Of a stretch of 43,362 nucleotides of DNA, positions 35,208 through 43,362 are shown one piece after another (within the stretch, counting starts at the first letter, position 1; each line of letters starts with the position of its first letter). This DNA is from Nocardia tenerifensis NBRC 101015 (GTDB lineage: Bacteria > Actinomycetota > Actinomycetes > Mycobacteriales > Mycobacteriaceae), in contig NZ_BAGH01000352.1 of the NCBI RefSeq assembly GCF_000308715.1, forward strand, positions 1 to 43,362, read 5' to 3'. A model generated the notes under the pieces. The model searched no databases and was not told the origin of the DNA. It was given only the letters and a program-made list of their open reading frames with translations. The position numbers and the translations under genes are program-made.

Positions 35208-35876
35208 ATGCGACGGCAACAAACGACCGACTCGACCACCGAGGCGCACAACGGCTTCGCCGACCGGCATCGAGCGGCGCGCGACGCCGTCCTGGTCTCC
35301 CAGCGCGGGCGACTGATCGAGGCGATGGTCGAATGCGTCGACCGCAAGGGCTATCCCGGCACCACGCTCACCGATATCGTTGCCCGCGCACGGGTCTCGC
35401 GCAGCACCTTCTACGAGCACTTCGCGAACAAGGAGGAGTGTTTCGTCGAGGCGGTGCACACCGGCGTGGACATCGTCGCCACCCGGATCACCGAGGAGCT
35501 GGCGCAGCTGACGCCGACGGCCGACGTGCACGCCAGGATCGAGTCGATCGTCGGCACATTCTGCGAAACCGTCGCCGCCGAACCGGATTTCGCGCGCCTG
35601 GTGCTGGTCGAGTCGTTCAAGGTGAACCAATCCGCCGTCGACTATCGCGATCTGGCGGTCGACCGCTTCGCCGAACTGTACCGCGCCTTCTACGACCAAG
35701 CGCGCCAAGCGGATCCGGCGCTGCCCGAGGTCTCCGACGAGCTGATCGCGCTCATCCCGGACGCGATCGGCGAGCGCACCCGCCGGGCCATCGTGTCCGA
35801 CGGCGCCGCCCGCGTCCCCGGATTGACACCGCTTTTCGTGGACTTCGTCAGCGCGACCCTCGGCCTGCGACGCTGA
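35208..35876 (+). CDS. TetR-family regulator
   Basis: A 222-residue TetR protein. The HTH domain starts after a 30-residue charged leader: RLIEAMVECVDRKGYPGTTLTDIVARARVSRSTFYEHFANKEECFVEAV. The ligand domain contains RIESIVGTFCETVAAEPDFARLVLVESFKVN and a terminal TPLFVDFVSATLGL. ATG at 35208 has GGGAGG 6 nt upstream. It stands alone, 257 nt after metG, and converges on the PEP-mutase-family gene, so its target is unclear. The upstream gap contains a 14-nt palindrome GGCGCTCGAGCGCC at 34969-34982 just after metG but no pair of matching operators that I can see. Confidence 0.88.
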   Translation: MRRQQTTDSTTEAHNGFADRHRAARDAVLVSQRGRLIEAMVECVDRKGYPGTTLTDIVARARVSRSTFYEHFANKEECFVEAVHTGVDIVATRITEELAQLTPTADVHARIESIVGTFCETVAAEPDFARLVLVESFKVNQSAVDYRDLAVDRFAELYRAFYDQARQADPALPEVSDELIALIPDAIGERTRRAIVSDGAARVPGLTPLFVDFVSATLGLRR

Positions 35877-35908
35877 AACTCTGCCTAACACAGGCTTTCA
35901 CACTGAGC

Positions 35909-35969
35909 GACGAGTGGCGCACGTCTGAAGCCTTCCGCGAGAACGACTCTCGACGGTGTGCCACTCGTC
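35909..35969. terminator. Bidirectional hairpin between convergent genes
   Basis: GACGAGTGGCGCAC (35909-35922) pairs with GTGTGCCACTCGTC (35956-35969) at 13 of 14 positions; inside, CGAGA (35938-35942) pairs with TCTCG (35948-35952). It lies between the tetR stop and the stop of the leftward gene. A smaller GCCTaacacAGGC-TTT hairpin at 35883-35898 directly follows tetR. Confidence 0.65.
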
Positions 35970-35977
35970 CGCTTGCG

Positions 35978-36730
35978 CTACTTCCAGCGCGCGAGCAGCC
36001 GCTCGATCTCGGCGGTGAGCGATCGCTGCAGGAACGGCCCGAAGCTGATGCGCGCGACGCCCTGATCGGCCAGCTGCGCCTTGTCGGACTTGTCCGGCAG
36101 GCCGACCATGCTGATCGGCAGCGGCAGTTCGCCGGTCAGCCTGCGCACGACGGCATCGCCCTGCGCGCCCGCCGGGAACAGCACGTCGGCGCCCGCCGTG
36201 GCGGCGAGCCGCAGGCGCTCGATGGCGCGGTCCACCCGGTCGGCCTCGTCGCCGTCCTGCCGCAGGAACAGATCGGTCCTGGCGTTCACCACCACGTGCA
36301 CCCCCGCCGCGTCGGCGAACTGGCGCAGCCCGTGCACGAGGTCGGCGTGCTCCTGCGGGGAGCGCAGGCGCTTGCCCTCGCTGTGCACGGTGTCCTCGAT
36401 ATTGAGGCCGACGGCGCCCGCCTCGAGCAGACCCTCGATGAGCTGGGCCGGTTCGAGGCCGTAGCCGGACTCGATATCGACCGAGACCGGCACCTCGACG
36501 GCCTCGGTGATCTGCCGGACGCGGGTGAGCAACTCGGCGAAGGTCATGCCCTCGCCGTCGGTGCGGCCGATCGAGTCGGCGACGGGGTGGCTGCCCAGGG
36601 TGAGCGCCGAGAACCCGGCGTCCACCGCGACCTTCGCCGACCACGCGTCCCACACGGTCGGCAGCACGGCGGGATCGCCCGGACGGTGCAGGGCGAGGAA
36701 GGCCTTGGCCTTGCTTTCCAGAGATGACAT
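35978..36730 (-). CDS. Isocitrate lyase / PEP mutase superfamily protein
   Basis: A 250-residue TIM-barrel protein of the PEP mutase/isocitrate lyase superfamily. Recognisable parts are FLALHRPGDPAVLPTVWDAWSAKVAVDAGF, ALTLGSHPVADSIGRTDGEGM, PVSVDIESGYG (metal-site region), AVGLNIEDTVHSEGKRLRSPQEHADLV and VVNARTDLFLR. The lysine-cysteine catalytic loop of isocitrate lyase (KKCGH) is absent; the equivalent region is short, so lyase activity on isocitrate is unlikely. It resembles mycobacterial Rv1998c-type proteins of unknown substrate. ATG at 36730 begins MSSLESKAK; an in-frame ATG 12 nt earlier is possible. Confidence 0.85.
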   Translation of the reverse strand: MSSLESKAKAFLALHRPGDPAVLPTVWDAWSAKVAVDAGFSALTLGSHPVADSIGRTDGEGMTFAELLTRVRQITEAVEVPVSVDIESGYGLEPAQLIEGLLEAGAVGLNIEDTVHSEGKRLRSPQEHADLVHGLRQFADAAGVHVVVNARTDLFLRQDGDEADRVDRAIERLRLAATAGADVLFPAGAQGDAVVRRLTGELPLPISMVGLPDKSDKAQLADQGVARISFGPFLQRSLTAEIERLLARWK

Positions 36731-36791
36731 ACCGACGATCATGCCGCGTCCGCGTGGCGCGCGCATCGGCCGCCGGGTGGACGCGCGGCGG

Positions 36792-37652
36792 TCAGTCCGC
36801 GCCGTCGCGGCGGGCGGTCAGCACCGCGTCGTAGAGCTCGTTGCGGGAGACGCCGTTGGCGGTCGCGACCCTGGCGCACGCGTCCTTGAGCCGCAGGCCG
36901 TCGGCGGCCAGCGCCTCGACCTCCTCGACCAGGTCCGCGGGGTCGGCGGCGGTCGGCCGCGCGCCCTCGAGGACGACGGTGATCTCGCCGCGGGCGCCGT
37001 CGACGGCCCACGCGGCGAGCTCGGCGAGCGTGCCGCGCACGACCTCCTCGTAGGTCTTGGTCAGCTCGCGGCAGACCGCGGCGCGGCGGTCGGGGCCGAG
37101 CACTTCGACGGCGTCGGCCAGGCAGTCGGCGAGCCGGTGCGGCGCCTCGAAGAAGACACAGGCGCGCGGCTCGGAAGCCAAGGTGCGCAACCACTCCCGG
37201 CGCTGGCCGCCTTTGCGCGGAGCGAACCCGTCGAAACAGAACCGTTCCACCGGAAGCGCGGACAGCGCCAGCGCGGTGGTGACCGCGGACGGACCGGGCA
37301 GGCAGGTCACCGGCAGGGCGCGCTCCGCACAGGCCGCGACGAGGCGGTAGCCGGGGTCGCTGACCGACGGCATGCCCGCGTCGGTCACCAGCAGCACGGT
37401 GCGACCGTCGGCGATATCGCCGAGCAGCGCCGGGATCCGCGCGGTCTCCACGTGGTCGTAGAAGCTGACCACCCGCCCGGTGATCTCGACGCCCAGGGCC
37501 TTGGCTAGCGACCTGGTGCGCCGCGTGTCCTCGGCCGCGACGACATCGGCCGACGCGAGCGCGTCACGCAACCGCTGCGACGCGTCACCGATGTCGCCCA
37601 TCGGCGTCGCCGCGAGCACCAGCCTGCCCGGCCCTGTCGACTCGTCCGCCAC
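36792..37652 (-). CDS. rsmI: 16S rRNA (cytidine-2'-O)-methyltransferase RsmI
   Basis: A 286-residue SAM-dependent enzyme of the tetrapyrrole methylase fold that 2'-O-methylates C1402 of 16S rRNA. Motifs are RLVLAATPMGDIGD, VVAAEDTRRTRSLAKALG, TVLLVTDAGMPSVSDPGYRLV, PVTCLPGPSAVTTALALSALP, FCFDGFAPRK and ACVFFEAPHRL. The GTG at 37652 with GGGAG about 4 nt upstream is preferred. The open frame runs another 120 codons upstream, but that stretch is a 15/45-bp repeat translated into an Ala/Leu/Pro-rich string and is not RsmI-like. Divergent from pmt, as in M. tuberculosis. Confidence 0.93.
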   Translation of the reverse strand: MADESTGPGRLVLAATPMGDIGDASQRLRDALASADVVAAEDTRRTRSLAKALGVEITGRVVSFYDHVETARIPALLGDIADGRTVLLVTDAGMPSVSDPGYRLVAACAERALPVTCLPGPSAVTTALALSALPVERFCFDGFAPRKGGQRREWLRTLASEPRACVFFEAPHRLADCLADAVEVLGPDRRAAVCRELTKTYEEVVRGTLAELAAWAVDGARGEITVVLEGARPTAADPADLVEEVEALAADGLRLKDACARVATANGVSRNELYDAVLTARRDGAD

Positions 37653-37755
37653 CGCACTCCCGTCTCGACCGCCGGCACCCACCGACCTCCCCCGCAGCCT
37701 ATCCATCCGCCTATCCGACGTGGCCGCCGCGCTGGTCGCCGCCTGAGCGGTCACC

Positions 37756-37860
37756 GCCGGAAGGGCCAGCACCTGAAGGTTCGCCGCCAGACAGGCCGCC
37801 GCCGGAAGGGCCGGCACCTGAAGGTTCACCGCCAGACAGGTCGCCGCCGGACAGGTCGCC
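37756..37860. repeat. 45-bp tandem repeat between rsmI and pmt
   Basis: Two 45-bp units, 37756-37800 and 37801-37845, differ at only three positions, and a further 15-bp sub-unit (GCCGGACAGGTCGCC) follows to 37860. Each 45-bp unit is itself three diverged 15-bp steps. It fills the middle of the 429-nt divergent gap between rsmI and pmt (37653-38081); otherwise this gap holds only their promoters, and no other gene is seen. Read on the minus strand the array gives pentapeptides like GGEPS-GAGPS-GGDLS, but without any start signal. Confidence 0.85.
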
Positions 37861-38081
37861 GCCGAGGTGCCCACCCGCCCGGCACCCGGCTCCGTCGCGG
37901 GCGAACGATCGCGCCACATGACCTTTTTCGCGAGCGGTCCCCAGACAGCCTCGACCACGGCAGGCCGCTGGGTCGGTATGTGATCGTGACCACGGCACCG
38001 GCGGGCGCGTGCTATGAGATTCACACGGTGTCGGGCTCACCGCTGCGGGACCTGCGGCCGCGCACAGCATACGATCGGGGC

Positions 38082-39686
38082 GTGACACAGGTGACCGACC
38101 AGCGCGCGACCGCTCCGTTCGGGCCTGTGCCCTCCTGGTCGAGTCCCGCTCCGCGGCGACCGCATCCGGATTTCGGGCCGACCGATACGCTGCGCGGCTG
38201 GCTGGTCACCGCGTTCCTCACGGTGATCGCCGCGGTGACGCGGTTCACCATGCTCAACTACCCGACCGACGCGGGCACCCCGGTGTTCGACGAAAAGCAC
38301 TACGCGCCGCAGGGCTGGCAGATGCTCAACGGCGGTTGGGTGGAGGACAATCCGGGCTACGGCCTGGTGGTGCACCCGCCGATCGGCAAGCAGCTCATCG
38401 CGGTCGGCGAGGCGCTGTTCGGCTACAACGGCTGGGGCTGGCGCTTCGCCTCGGCGTTCCTCGGGACCGTGCTGATCCTGCTCGTCATCAGGATCGTGCG
38501 GCGGCTGGCGCGGTCCACGCTGGTCGGCGCGATCGCGGGCATCCTGCTCATCGCCGACGGCACCACGTTCGTCTCCTCGCGCATCGGCATGCTCGACATC
38601 TTCCTCGCGTTCTTCGTCACCGCGGCCTTCGGCTGTCTGATCGTCGACCGCGACGAGGTGCGGGCCAGGCTGGCGCGGGCGGACGCCGAGGGCCGGATCG
38701 AGCAGACCCCGTGGGGGCCTCGGCTCGGGGTGCGCTGGTGGCGCTTCGGCGCTGGAGTGCTGCTCGGATTGGCCTGTGGGACAAAGTGGTCCGGCGTCTA
38801 CTTCATCGTGGCCTTCGGCCTGCTCAGCGTCTGCTTCGACGTGGCGGCGCGCAAGGCCTACGGCGTGCGCAGGCCGTGGTTCGGCACGGGCCTTCGCGAC
38901 GTCGGGCCCGCGTTGTACGCGCTGGTGCTCATCCCGATCGGGGTGTATCTCGGCACGTACTGGGCGTGGTTCGCCAGCGAGACCGGCATCGATCGGTACG
39001 CGGTGGGCAACCAGGTCGGGGTCGGCGGCCCGTTCGGCTGGGTGCCCGACGCGCTGCGCTCGCTGTGGTTCTACAGCGGCGAGGCGCTGAAATTCCATGA
39101 GGGCCTGACCAACTCGGCGGGCAACCACCACCCGTGGGAGTCCAAGCCGTGGACCTGGCCGATGGGCCTGCGGCCGATGCTCTATTACTACGCCGACAAC
39201 GGCGTCAGCGGCTGCGGGCAGACGCAGTGCGTGAAGGCCGTGATGCTGATCGGTACCCCGGCGATCTGGTGGCTCGCCTTCCCGGTGATCGCCTGGATGC
39301 TGTGGCGCAGCGTCGTCCGCCGCGACTGGCGTTACGCCGCGGTGCTCGTCGGCTACGGCGCGGCCCTGCTGCCCTGGTTCCTGACCCTCGACCGGCAGAT
39401 GTACTACTTCTACGCCGTCGCCCTCGCGCCCTTCCTGGTGATGGGCCTGGCCCTGGTGCTCGGCGACATACTGGGGCCTTCGCGGCGAACAGCCGTGCCG
39501 CGCAGCCCCGTCGGCACCTACCTACCGGTCTCGCCCGACGAACGCCACGCCCTCGGCCTGCTCGCGGTGTGCATCTACCTCGGCCTGGTGATCGCCAACT
39601 TCATCTGGCTCTGGCCGATCCTCACCGCGCTGCCCATCACGCCGGGCAACTGGCACGACCACCTCTGGCTACCGAGCTGGCGTTAG
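38082..39686 (+). CDS. pmt: Polyprenol-phosphate-mannose protein mannosyltransferase (GT39)
   Basis: A 534-residue polytopic membrane enzyme that moves mannose from polyprenyl-phosphate-mannose to Ser/Thr of exported proteins. The GT39 acidic pair is in GTPVFDEKHYAPQGW on the first outer loop. Other shared blocks are NPGYGLVVHPPIGKQLIAVGEALFGYNGWGWRF, RIVRRLARSTLVGAIAG, RWWRFGAGVLLGLACGTKWSGVYF, NSAGNHHPWESKPWTWPMGLRPMLYYY and the terminal LPSWR, as in M. tuberculosis Rv1002c. About ten membrane spans are visible. GTG at 38082 has GGGG 2 nt upstream; a GTG 9 nt later or starts near 37980 are alternatives. It converges on gntR, with a MITE-like element between. Confidence 0.93.
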   Translation: MTQVTDQRATAPFGPVPSWSSPAPRRPHPDFGPTDTLRGWLVTAFLTVIAAVTRFTMLNYPTDAGTPVFDEKHYAPQGWQMLNGGWVEDNPGYGLVVHPPIGKQLIAVGEALFGYNGWGWRFASAFLGTVLILLVIRIVRRLARSTLVGAIAGILLIADGTTFVSSRIGMLDIFLAFFVTAAFGCLIVDRDEVRARLARADAEGRIEQTPWGPRLGVRWWRFGAGVLLGLACGTKWSGVYFIVAFGLLSVCFDVAARKAYGVRRPWFGTGLRDVGPALYALVLIPIGVYLGTYWAWFASETGIDRYAVGNQVGVGGPFGWVPDALRSLWFYSGEALKFHEGLTNSAGNHHPWESKPWTWPMGLRPMLYYYADNGVSGCGQTQCVKAVMLIGTPAIWWLAFPVIAWMLWRSVVRRDWRYAAVLVGYGAALLPWFLTLDRQMYYFYAVALAPFLVMGLALVLGDILGPSRRTAVPRSPVGTYLPVSPDERHALGLLAVCIYLGLVIANFIWLWPILTALPITPGNWHDHLWLPSWR

Positions 39687-39700
39687 CCCCGGCGCGCCTA

Positions 39701-39860
39701 GGCCCTGTGTCGAAGTCCGGCCGGATGCATCCGGTGGCTGGATCGTCGCCTGGCAAGGCGGAGGAGGAGCCGATACCGGGTTTGTATCGGCGACGACGAC
39801 AACGCGGCCAGGCGGCGATCCAGCCACCGGAGGCGCCGGATGGGACTTCGACACAGGGCC
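39701..39860. mobile_element. 160-bp MITE-like element with TA target duplication
   Basis: Perfect 18-bp terminal inverted repeats, GGCCCTGTGTCGAAGTCC (39701-39718) and its complement (39843-39860), are flanked by TA on both sides (39699-39700, 39861-39862). Inside them CCGGTGGCTGGATC... (39731-39754) pairs with 39807-39830 with one mismatch, and GCCGATAC (39769-39776) with GTATCGGC (39784-39791), so nearly the whole element folds into one long hairpin. There is no transposase frame. TA duplication suggests mobilisation by an IS630/Tc1-type or similar transposase elsewhere. Confidence 0.88.
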
Positions 39861-40219
39861 TAACCCTCCAGCGCCGCCCTGACGTAACGCAGGGCGGCCG
39901 CGTCGTCCAACCCCAAGCGGCGGACGGTGGCCACGTACGCCGTGGCCGCGCGGCCCGCGACGTCGCGCGTCGGGTCGCCGGAGGAGGCGATGAAAGAGCC
40001 CTGCCTGCCCCGGGTTTCGACGACACCGTCGGCCTCGAGCTCGCGGTAGGCGCGGGCCACGGTGTTCGGCGCGAGACCCAGCTGCGCGGCCAGGGCCCGC
40101 ACCGTGGGAATCTTCGTGCCCGCGGTCAGCTCGCCGGAGCGCACCTTGGCGATGACGCCCATGCGCAGCTGCTCGTAGGGCGGGACGGCCGACTCGTGCG
40201 ACACGGTGATGCTGAACAT
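39860..40219 (-). CDS. GntR-family regulator, short YtrA-like
   Basis: A 119-residue regulator with an N-terminal winged helix: PPYEQLRMGVIAKVRSGELTAGTKIPTVRALAAQLGLAPNTVARAYRELEADGVVETRGRQGSFIA. The remaining 45 residues (VAGRAATAYVATVRRLGLDDAAALRYVRAAL) form a short helical dimer segment, as in YtrA-type GntR proteins. ATG at 40219 lies 8 nt after the arcA stop, so it is co-transcribed with arcA, though GntR/YtrA proteins more often control ABC transporters. The TAG stop is made at the junction with the MITE-like element: TA is the target duplication, G the first base of the element. Confidence 0.87.
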   Translation of the reverse strand: MFSITVSHESAVPPYEQLRMGVIAKVRSGELTAGTKIPTVRALAAQLGLAPNTVARAYRELEADGVVETRGRQGSFIASSGDPTRDVAGRAATAYVATVRRLGLDDAAALRYVRAALEG

Positions 40220-40226
40220 GATCGAC

Positions 40227-41525
40227 TCACAACTCATCCCGGGAGATCGGACAGGACAGGCAGCGGGGTCCGCCTCGACCGGACCCGAGTTCGGAGCCGG
40301 GAATGCGCAGCACCTCGATGCCGGCGTCCGCCAAGCGCGCGTTGGTCATCTCGTTGCGCTCGTAGGCGGCCACCACGCCGGGCGCGAGCGCGAGGGTGTT
40401 GTTGCCGTCGTCCCACTGCTCGCGCTCAGCGGTGACGCCGTCGAGCCCGGTATCGATCACCCGGAGCTTGTCGATGCCCATGGCCTTGGCCGCGGCGACG
40501 AGGAACGGGTCGGGGCCGCTCATCGCCACCTTGCCCGCGCCGTTGCGGCCGCCGTAGTCGTCCTCGCGCTGAATGGTGAACGCGCGCAACGAGTCGCGCA
40601 CCGCCGGATACATCACCAGCGCGTCGCGGTCGACCATCGTGCACACGGTGTCCAGGTGCATGGTCGCCCGGTTCTGCGCGATCGGCACGACGAGCACGGT
40701 GTGCGCCAGGTCGTCGTCGAACAGGCTGCGCGCCAACGCTTCCGCGCCGGCCGGCGAGGTGCGTTCGCCGACGCCGACCGCGACGACGCCCGGCGCGAGC
40801 AGCAGCACGTCGCCGCCCTCGATGGGCGCGGTGTGCGACTCGTAGGCGCGGCGCACGCCGAGGAAGCGCGGGTGGAACGCGTAGATCAGATCGGTGAGCG
40901 AGGTCTCCCGGCTGCGCGCGGGCAGCGCCAGGGAGGTGATCGCGACCCTCGGCCCGATCCAGAACGAGGAGTCCCTGGTGAACAGCAGGTTGGGCAGCGG
41001 ATCGATGACGAAGTCGGCGCCGTGGTGCATCCGCCGCACCAGCGAGGTCGCGTCCGGCCCGAACGGCAACTCGTCGAAGGTCATCCCGGCCATCAGGATG
41101 TTGGCCAGGTCCCTGGCCCGCACGCCGCGCAGGAAGGCGGCGAGCTCGTCGGCCAGCGCGTGCCCGAGCCTGCGCGCGTCGACGGCGGCGGAGATGCCCT
41201 GGATGCGGGCCGCGCCGCTGACCGCGAGGGTCTCGGCGAGCAGGTCGGCGAGCAGCAGCACCTCGACGCCGCGCTCGCGCAGCACGCCGGCGAACGCGTC
41301 GTGTTCCTGCTGGGCCCGCTCGACCCACGGGATGCCGTCGAAAAGCAGCTGGTCGTTGTTGCGGGGGGTGAGCCTGCGCAGCTCGTCGCCGGGCCGATGC
41401 AGCATCACCGTGCGCAGCGTGCCGACCTCCGAGGTCACCGAAGACCGCGTGCCGGGACCGTCGGGATCTAGCCCGTCGGTGTCCGAATCCTCTCCGTGCC
41501 GCGCGGGCACAGCGTCTGCTCCCAT
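40227..41525 (-). CDS. arcA: Arginine deiminase
   Basis: A 432-residue guanidino-group hydrolase converting arginine to citrulline and ammonia. Motifs: [86 protein letters not shown] with catalytic His and Asp, [15 protein letters not shown], and [16 protein letters not shown] with nucleophile C422. The N-terminal 30 residues ([16 protein letters not shown]) are acidic and not conserved; a GTG start at [10 protein letters not shown] is possible. No arcB, arcC or arcD is nearby, as in M. tuberculosis where arcA (Rv1001) also stands next to pmt. It is followed by a gntR gene after 7 nt. Confidence 0.93.
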   Translation of the reverse strand: MGADAVPARHGEDSDTDGLDPDGPGTRSSVTSEVGTLRTVMLHRPGDELRRLTPRNNDQLLFDGIPWVERAQQEHDAFAGVLRERGVEVLLLADLLAETLAVSGAARIQGISAAVDARRLGHALADELAAFLRGVRARDLANILMAGMTFDELPFGPDATSLVRRMHHGADFVIDPLPNLLFTRDSSFWIGPRVAITSLALPARSRETSLTDLIYAFHPRFLGVRRAYESHTAPIEGGDVLLLAPGVVAVGVGERTSPAGAEALARSLFDDDLAHTVLVVPIAQNRATMHLDTVCTMVDRDALVMYPAVRDSLRAFTIQREDDYGGRNGAGKVAMSGPDPFLVAAAKAMGIDKLRVIDTGLDGVTAEREQWDDGNNTLALAPGVVAAYERNEMTNARLADAGIEVLRIPGSELGSGRGGPRCLSCPISRDEL

Positions 41526-41663
41526 GCTCAGACCGTAGTTCGCCGCGGGCTCGAGAGCACGCAATTCGGGTCTTCGTTGCCGTCTTGCCGCGTGTGACAT
41601 CGCTCGCCGCGTGATCCGGGCGACTTGGGAGAAGGGCGCGATTCTCGCCCCAGCACACCCTAA

Positions 41664-41681
41664 CCTCAAGTATTGTTGAGG
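41664..41681 (+). promoter_or_regulatory. SoxR box upstream of soxR
   Basis: CCTCAAGTATTGTTGAGG is an inverted repeat with 6-nt arms (CCTCAA/TTGAGG), matching the known SoxR operator CCTCAAgttaacTTGAGG in both arms and length. It ends 17 nt before the soxR start codon. Its position suggests autoregulation; the exact -10 and -35 boxes are not clear. Confidence 0.88.
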
Positions 41682-41698
41682 AGAATGGAGGAGCGTGC

Positions 41699-42184
41699 AT
41701 GTCGACAGCCGATTGGCGAGCGAAGGAGCTGACCCCCGGGCAGCTTTCCGAGCGTAGCGGAGTAGCAGTTTCCGCGTTGCACTTCTACGAACGCGAGGGC
41801 CTCATCAGCAGCCGCCGGACCAGCGGCAACCAACGCAGATACGCGCGAGAGACGCTGCGGCGCGTCGCCTTCATCCGTATCTCGCAGCGAGTCGGCATAC
41901 CGCTCAGCGAGATTCGCGACGCCCTCGATCAGCTGCCGGAGGGTCGCAACCCGACCCGTCGCGACTGGGAGACGCTGTCCACCAACTGGCGCGCCGACCT
42001 CGACGACCGCATCACCCAGCTGATTCGCCTGCGCGACAACCTGACCGGCTGCATCGGCTGCGGCTGCCTGTCGCTGGGCAGCTGCAAACTGGTCAACGAA
42101 CACGACCGGCTCGGCACCGAGGGGCCGGGCGCGCGCGTGCTCGACGTGCAGCTCAACTGCGCTGGGCGGCCAACAACCTGCTGA
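41699..42184 (+). CDS. soxR: Redox-sensitive transcriptional activator SoxR
   Basis: A 161-residue MerR-family regulator. The N-terminal HTH reads [66 protein letters not shown], followed by the dimer helix and the [2Fe-2S] cluster loop [12 protein letters not shown] (C-x2-C-x-C-x5-C), the SoxR hallmark. Oxidation by redox-cycling drugs turns on target promoters. ATG at 41699 has GGAGGAG about 5 nt upstream, and a SoxR box lies just before it. Its last 32 nt overlap the end of the convergent SDR gene. Targets in actinobacteria are often oxidoreductases, so the SDR is a candidate, but it has no box at its own start. Confidence 0.95.
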   Translation: MSTADWRAKELTPGQLSERSGVAVSALHFYEREGLISSRRTSGNQRRYARETLRRVAFIRISQRVGIPLSEIRDALDQLPEGRNPTRRDWETLSTNWRADLDDRITQLIRLRDNLTGCIGCGCLSLGSCKLVNEHDRLGTEGPGARVLDVQLNCAGRPTTC

Positions 42185-43025
42185 ACCGGGCGCTGGCCCG
42201 CCGCATCACGATCTCGTAGGGCAGGGCGAACTTTCGCGCCCACCAGTAACCGAACCTGATGTCGAAGGACGTGTAGATCAGGAACCGGTTGCGGGTGACC
42301 CCGCGCAGGATCGACGCCGCGACGTGGTCCGGCGTCACCGCGTGCTTGGTGAACGACTGGGTGAGCCGCTGGATCTTCGGCGACTCCCGGTCCACGCCCA
42401 CGATGTCGACGCTCTGCACCAGCGGGGTGTTCACCGCGCCGGGCACCACCAGGTGCACCGAGATGCCGTGCTGGTCCAGGTCGAACCGCAGCACCTCGGA
42501 GACGCCGCGAATGCCGTACTTGCTCGCGCTGTAGGCGGCGTGCCAGGGCAGCGCGAGCAGCCCGGCCGCGGAGGACACGTTGACCAGCGCGCCGCCCTTG
42601 CCCGCCCGCACCATCGGCGGCACGAAGTTCTCGATGACGTGGATCGGGCCCATCAGGTTCACCTCGACCATGCGCCGCCAGTGCTTGTGCTCCAGGTTCT
42701 CCACGGTGCCCCAGGCCGAGGTGCCCGCGACGTTCATCACGATGTCGAGGCTGCCGTGCGCGGCGTGCACCTTCTCGGCGAACGCGGTGACGGCGTCGTA
42801 GTCGGTGATGTCGAAGGCCTGCGCGACCAGCACGACGCCGCCCGCGCGCCGGATGTCGGCCACCGTCTCGTCCAGGCCCTCGACGTCGACGTCGGTGAGC
42901 ACCACCTCGGCGCCCTCGGCCGCGGCGGCCAGCGCGGTGGCCCGGCCTATTCCGCTGGCCGCGCCCGTGATCAGCACCTTCGCGTCCCGCACTGTCTTGC
43001 GGCCCAGTCGCCCGTTAGCTCGCAC
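42153..43025 (-). CDS. Short-chain dehydrogenase with C-terminal extension
   Basis: A 290-residue SDR. Visible are [17 protein letters not shown] (cofactor loop), [10 protein letters not shown] (acidic residue after strand 2, favouring NAD), NVAG in the place of NNAG, NVSSAAG with the catalytic Ser, YSASK (YxxxK) and [11 protein letters not shown]. After the fold, about 60 residues ([35 protein letters not shown]) are basic and aromatic and may bind membrane, as in several mycobacterial SDRs acting on lipids. The GTG at 43025 has GGGGA about 7 nt upstream; a GTG at the [10 protein letters not shown] position would also work. It overlaps soxR tail to tail by 32 nt. Confidence 0.88.
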   Translation of the reverse strand: MRANGRLGRKTVRDAKVLITGAASGIGRATALAAAAEGAEVVLTDVDVEGLDETVADIRRAGGVVLVAQAFDITDYDAVTAFAEKVHAAHGSLDIVMNVAGTSAWGTVENLEHKHWRRMVEVNLMGPIHVIENFVPPMVRAGKGGALVNVSSAAGLLALPWHAAYSASKYGIRGVSEVLRFDLDQHGISVHLVVPGAVNTPLVQSVDIVGVDRESPKIQRLTQSFTKHAVTPDHVAASILRGVTRNRFLIYTSFDIRFGYWWARKFALPYEIVMRRASARFSRLLAAQRS

Positions 43026-43083
43026 TGCGCATCCCCATCTCGAATTGCTCGAATCGGCTCACCGCAGGGTACTCGAGCGCGGC

Positions 43084-43362
43084 TCAGCGGCCCAGTACGG
43101 CGAGCATTCCGGCGACCGCCCTCGGCCAGGAGTACTGCTCGGCTCGGCTGCGGGCGGCCTGCCTGCGCCCGTCCGTCGGGAGCGCGAGCACGTCGGTGAC
43201 CGCCTGCGCGAACGCCGAGCCGCGGTCCTCGGCAACCGCGCCGCACTCGGCGGTCACGATGTCGCGCAGCGCCGAGGACCGGCTCGCCACCACCGGGGTG
43301 CCCGCCGCCAGGGCCTCGAGCGCGGCGAGGCCGAAGGTCTCGTGCGGGCCCGGCGCCAGGGA
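43084..43362 (-). CDS. Glycosyltransferase (GT4-like), C-terminal part
   Basis: Only the last 92 residues are in the window; the 5' part lies beyond the right edge. The fragment opens with SLAPGPHETFGLAALEALAAGTPVVASRSSALRDIV, the nucleotide-sugar-binding E-x7-E motif of group 1 (GT4) glycosyltransferases, and ends with helices AAGRRQAARSRAEQYSWPRAVAGMLAVLGR. Donor and acceptor cannot be told. In this clade such enzymes often make phosphatidylinositol mannosides or related glycolipids. The gene is leftward and precedes the SDR gene by 58 nt, so the two may be one operon. Confidence 0.88.
   Translation of the reverse strand, partial: SLAPGPHETFGLAALEALAAGTPVVASRSSALRDIVTAECGAVAEDRGSAFAQAVTDVLALPTDGRRQAARSRAEQYSWPRAVAGMLAVLGR

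Noticed and set aside
37711..38088. 125-codon Gly/Ser/Pro repeat protein on the - strand
   Set aside because: It is the 15-bp minisatellite read in one frame, with no ribosome binding site, and it ends within the rsmI-pmt promoter gap.

Overview
The window is high-GC actinobacterial DNA with almost no spare space between genes. Gene content and order point to a mycolic-acid actinomycete, most likely Nocardia or a close relative (an inference from gene content, not from a marker gene). The supporting genes are an ergothioneine cluster egtABCD, RpfB with a G5 domain, an actinobacterial protein mannosyltransferase and a Pks16-type acyl-AMP ligase. The backbone keeps the order and relative strands of the M. 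tuberculosis Rv1001-Rv1017c block as I remember it: arcA, pmt, rsmI, metS, tatD, rpfB, ksgA, ispE, pks16, pth, rplY, prs. Here the block is interrupted by several cassettes.

Left part (1-10,006): the 3' end of prs and its terminator, a Pro/Gln/Gly/Trp-rich DUF4190 membrane protein, a DUF2461 protein and a Ser/Thr kinase with four C-terminal membrane segments. Then comes the ergothioneine cluster, transcribed leftward as egtA-egtB-egtC-egtD, with a class V PLP enzyme diverging from egtA that may fill the missing EgtE role.

Middle (10,019-28,633): a TetR/acyltransferase pair sharing three operators; the conserved pks16-like, PNPOx, pth, rplY block; prfC (RF3); and a three-gene unit made of two DUF4393 (Abi-alpha-like) paralogues around a DUF445 membrane protein, which is the best candidate for an undescribed system. 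After it come an ABC-F ATPase, an LLM-type oxidoreductase behind three TetR-like operators with no adjacent regulator, ispE, an SDR/TetR pair with two matching operators, a CPBP protease and a short copper operon (CsoR-type operator, copZ, His-rich exported protein).

Right part (28,634-43,362): rsmA(ksgA), a secreted LIP-type lipase, rpfB and tatD, all leftward; metG (possibly leaderless), a TetR gene, a PEP-mutase/ICL family enzyme, rsmI, pmt, a 160-bp MITE-like element with TA target duplication, gntR-arcA, soxR with a SoxR box, an SDR gene overlapping soxR tail to tail, and the C-terminal end of a glycosyltransferase. No rRNA, tRNA, CRISPR or transposase gene was recognised. Start sites were chosen by ribosome binding site, family length and position relative to operators; several remain ambiguous and are marked so.
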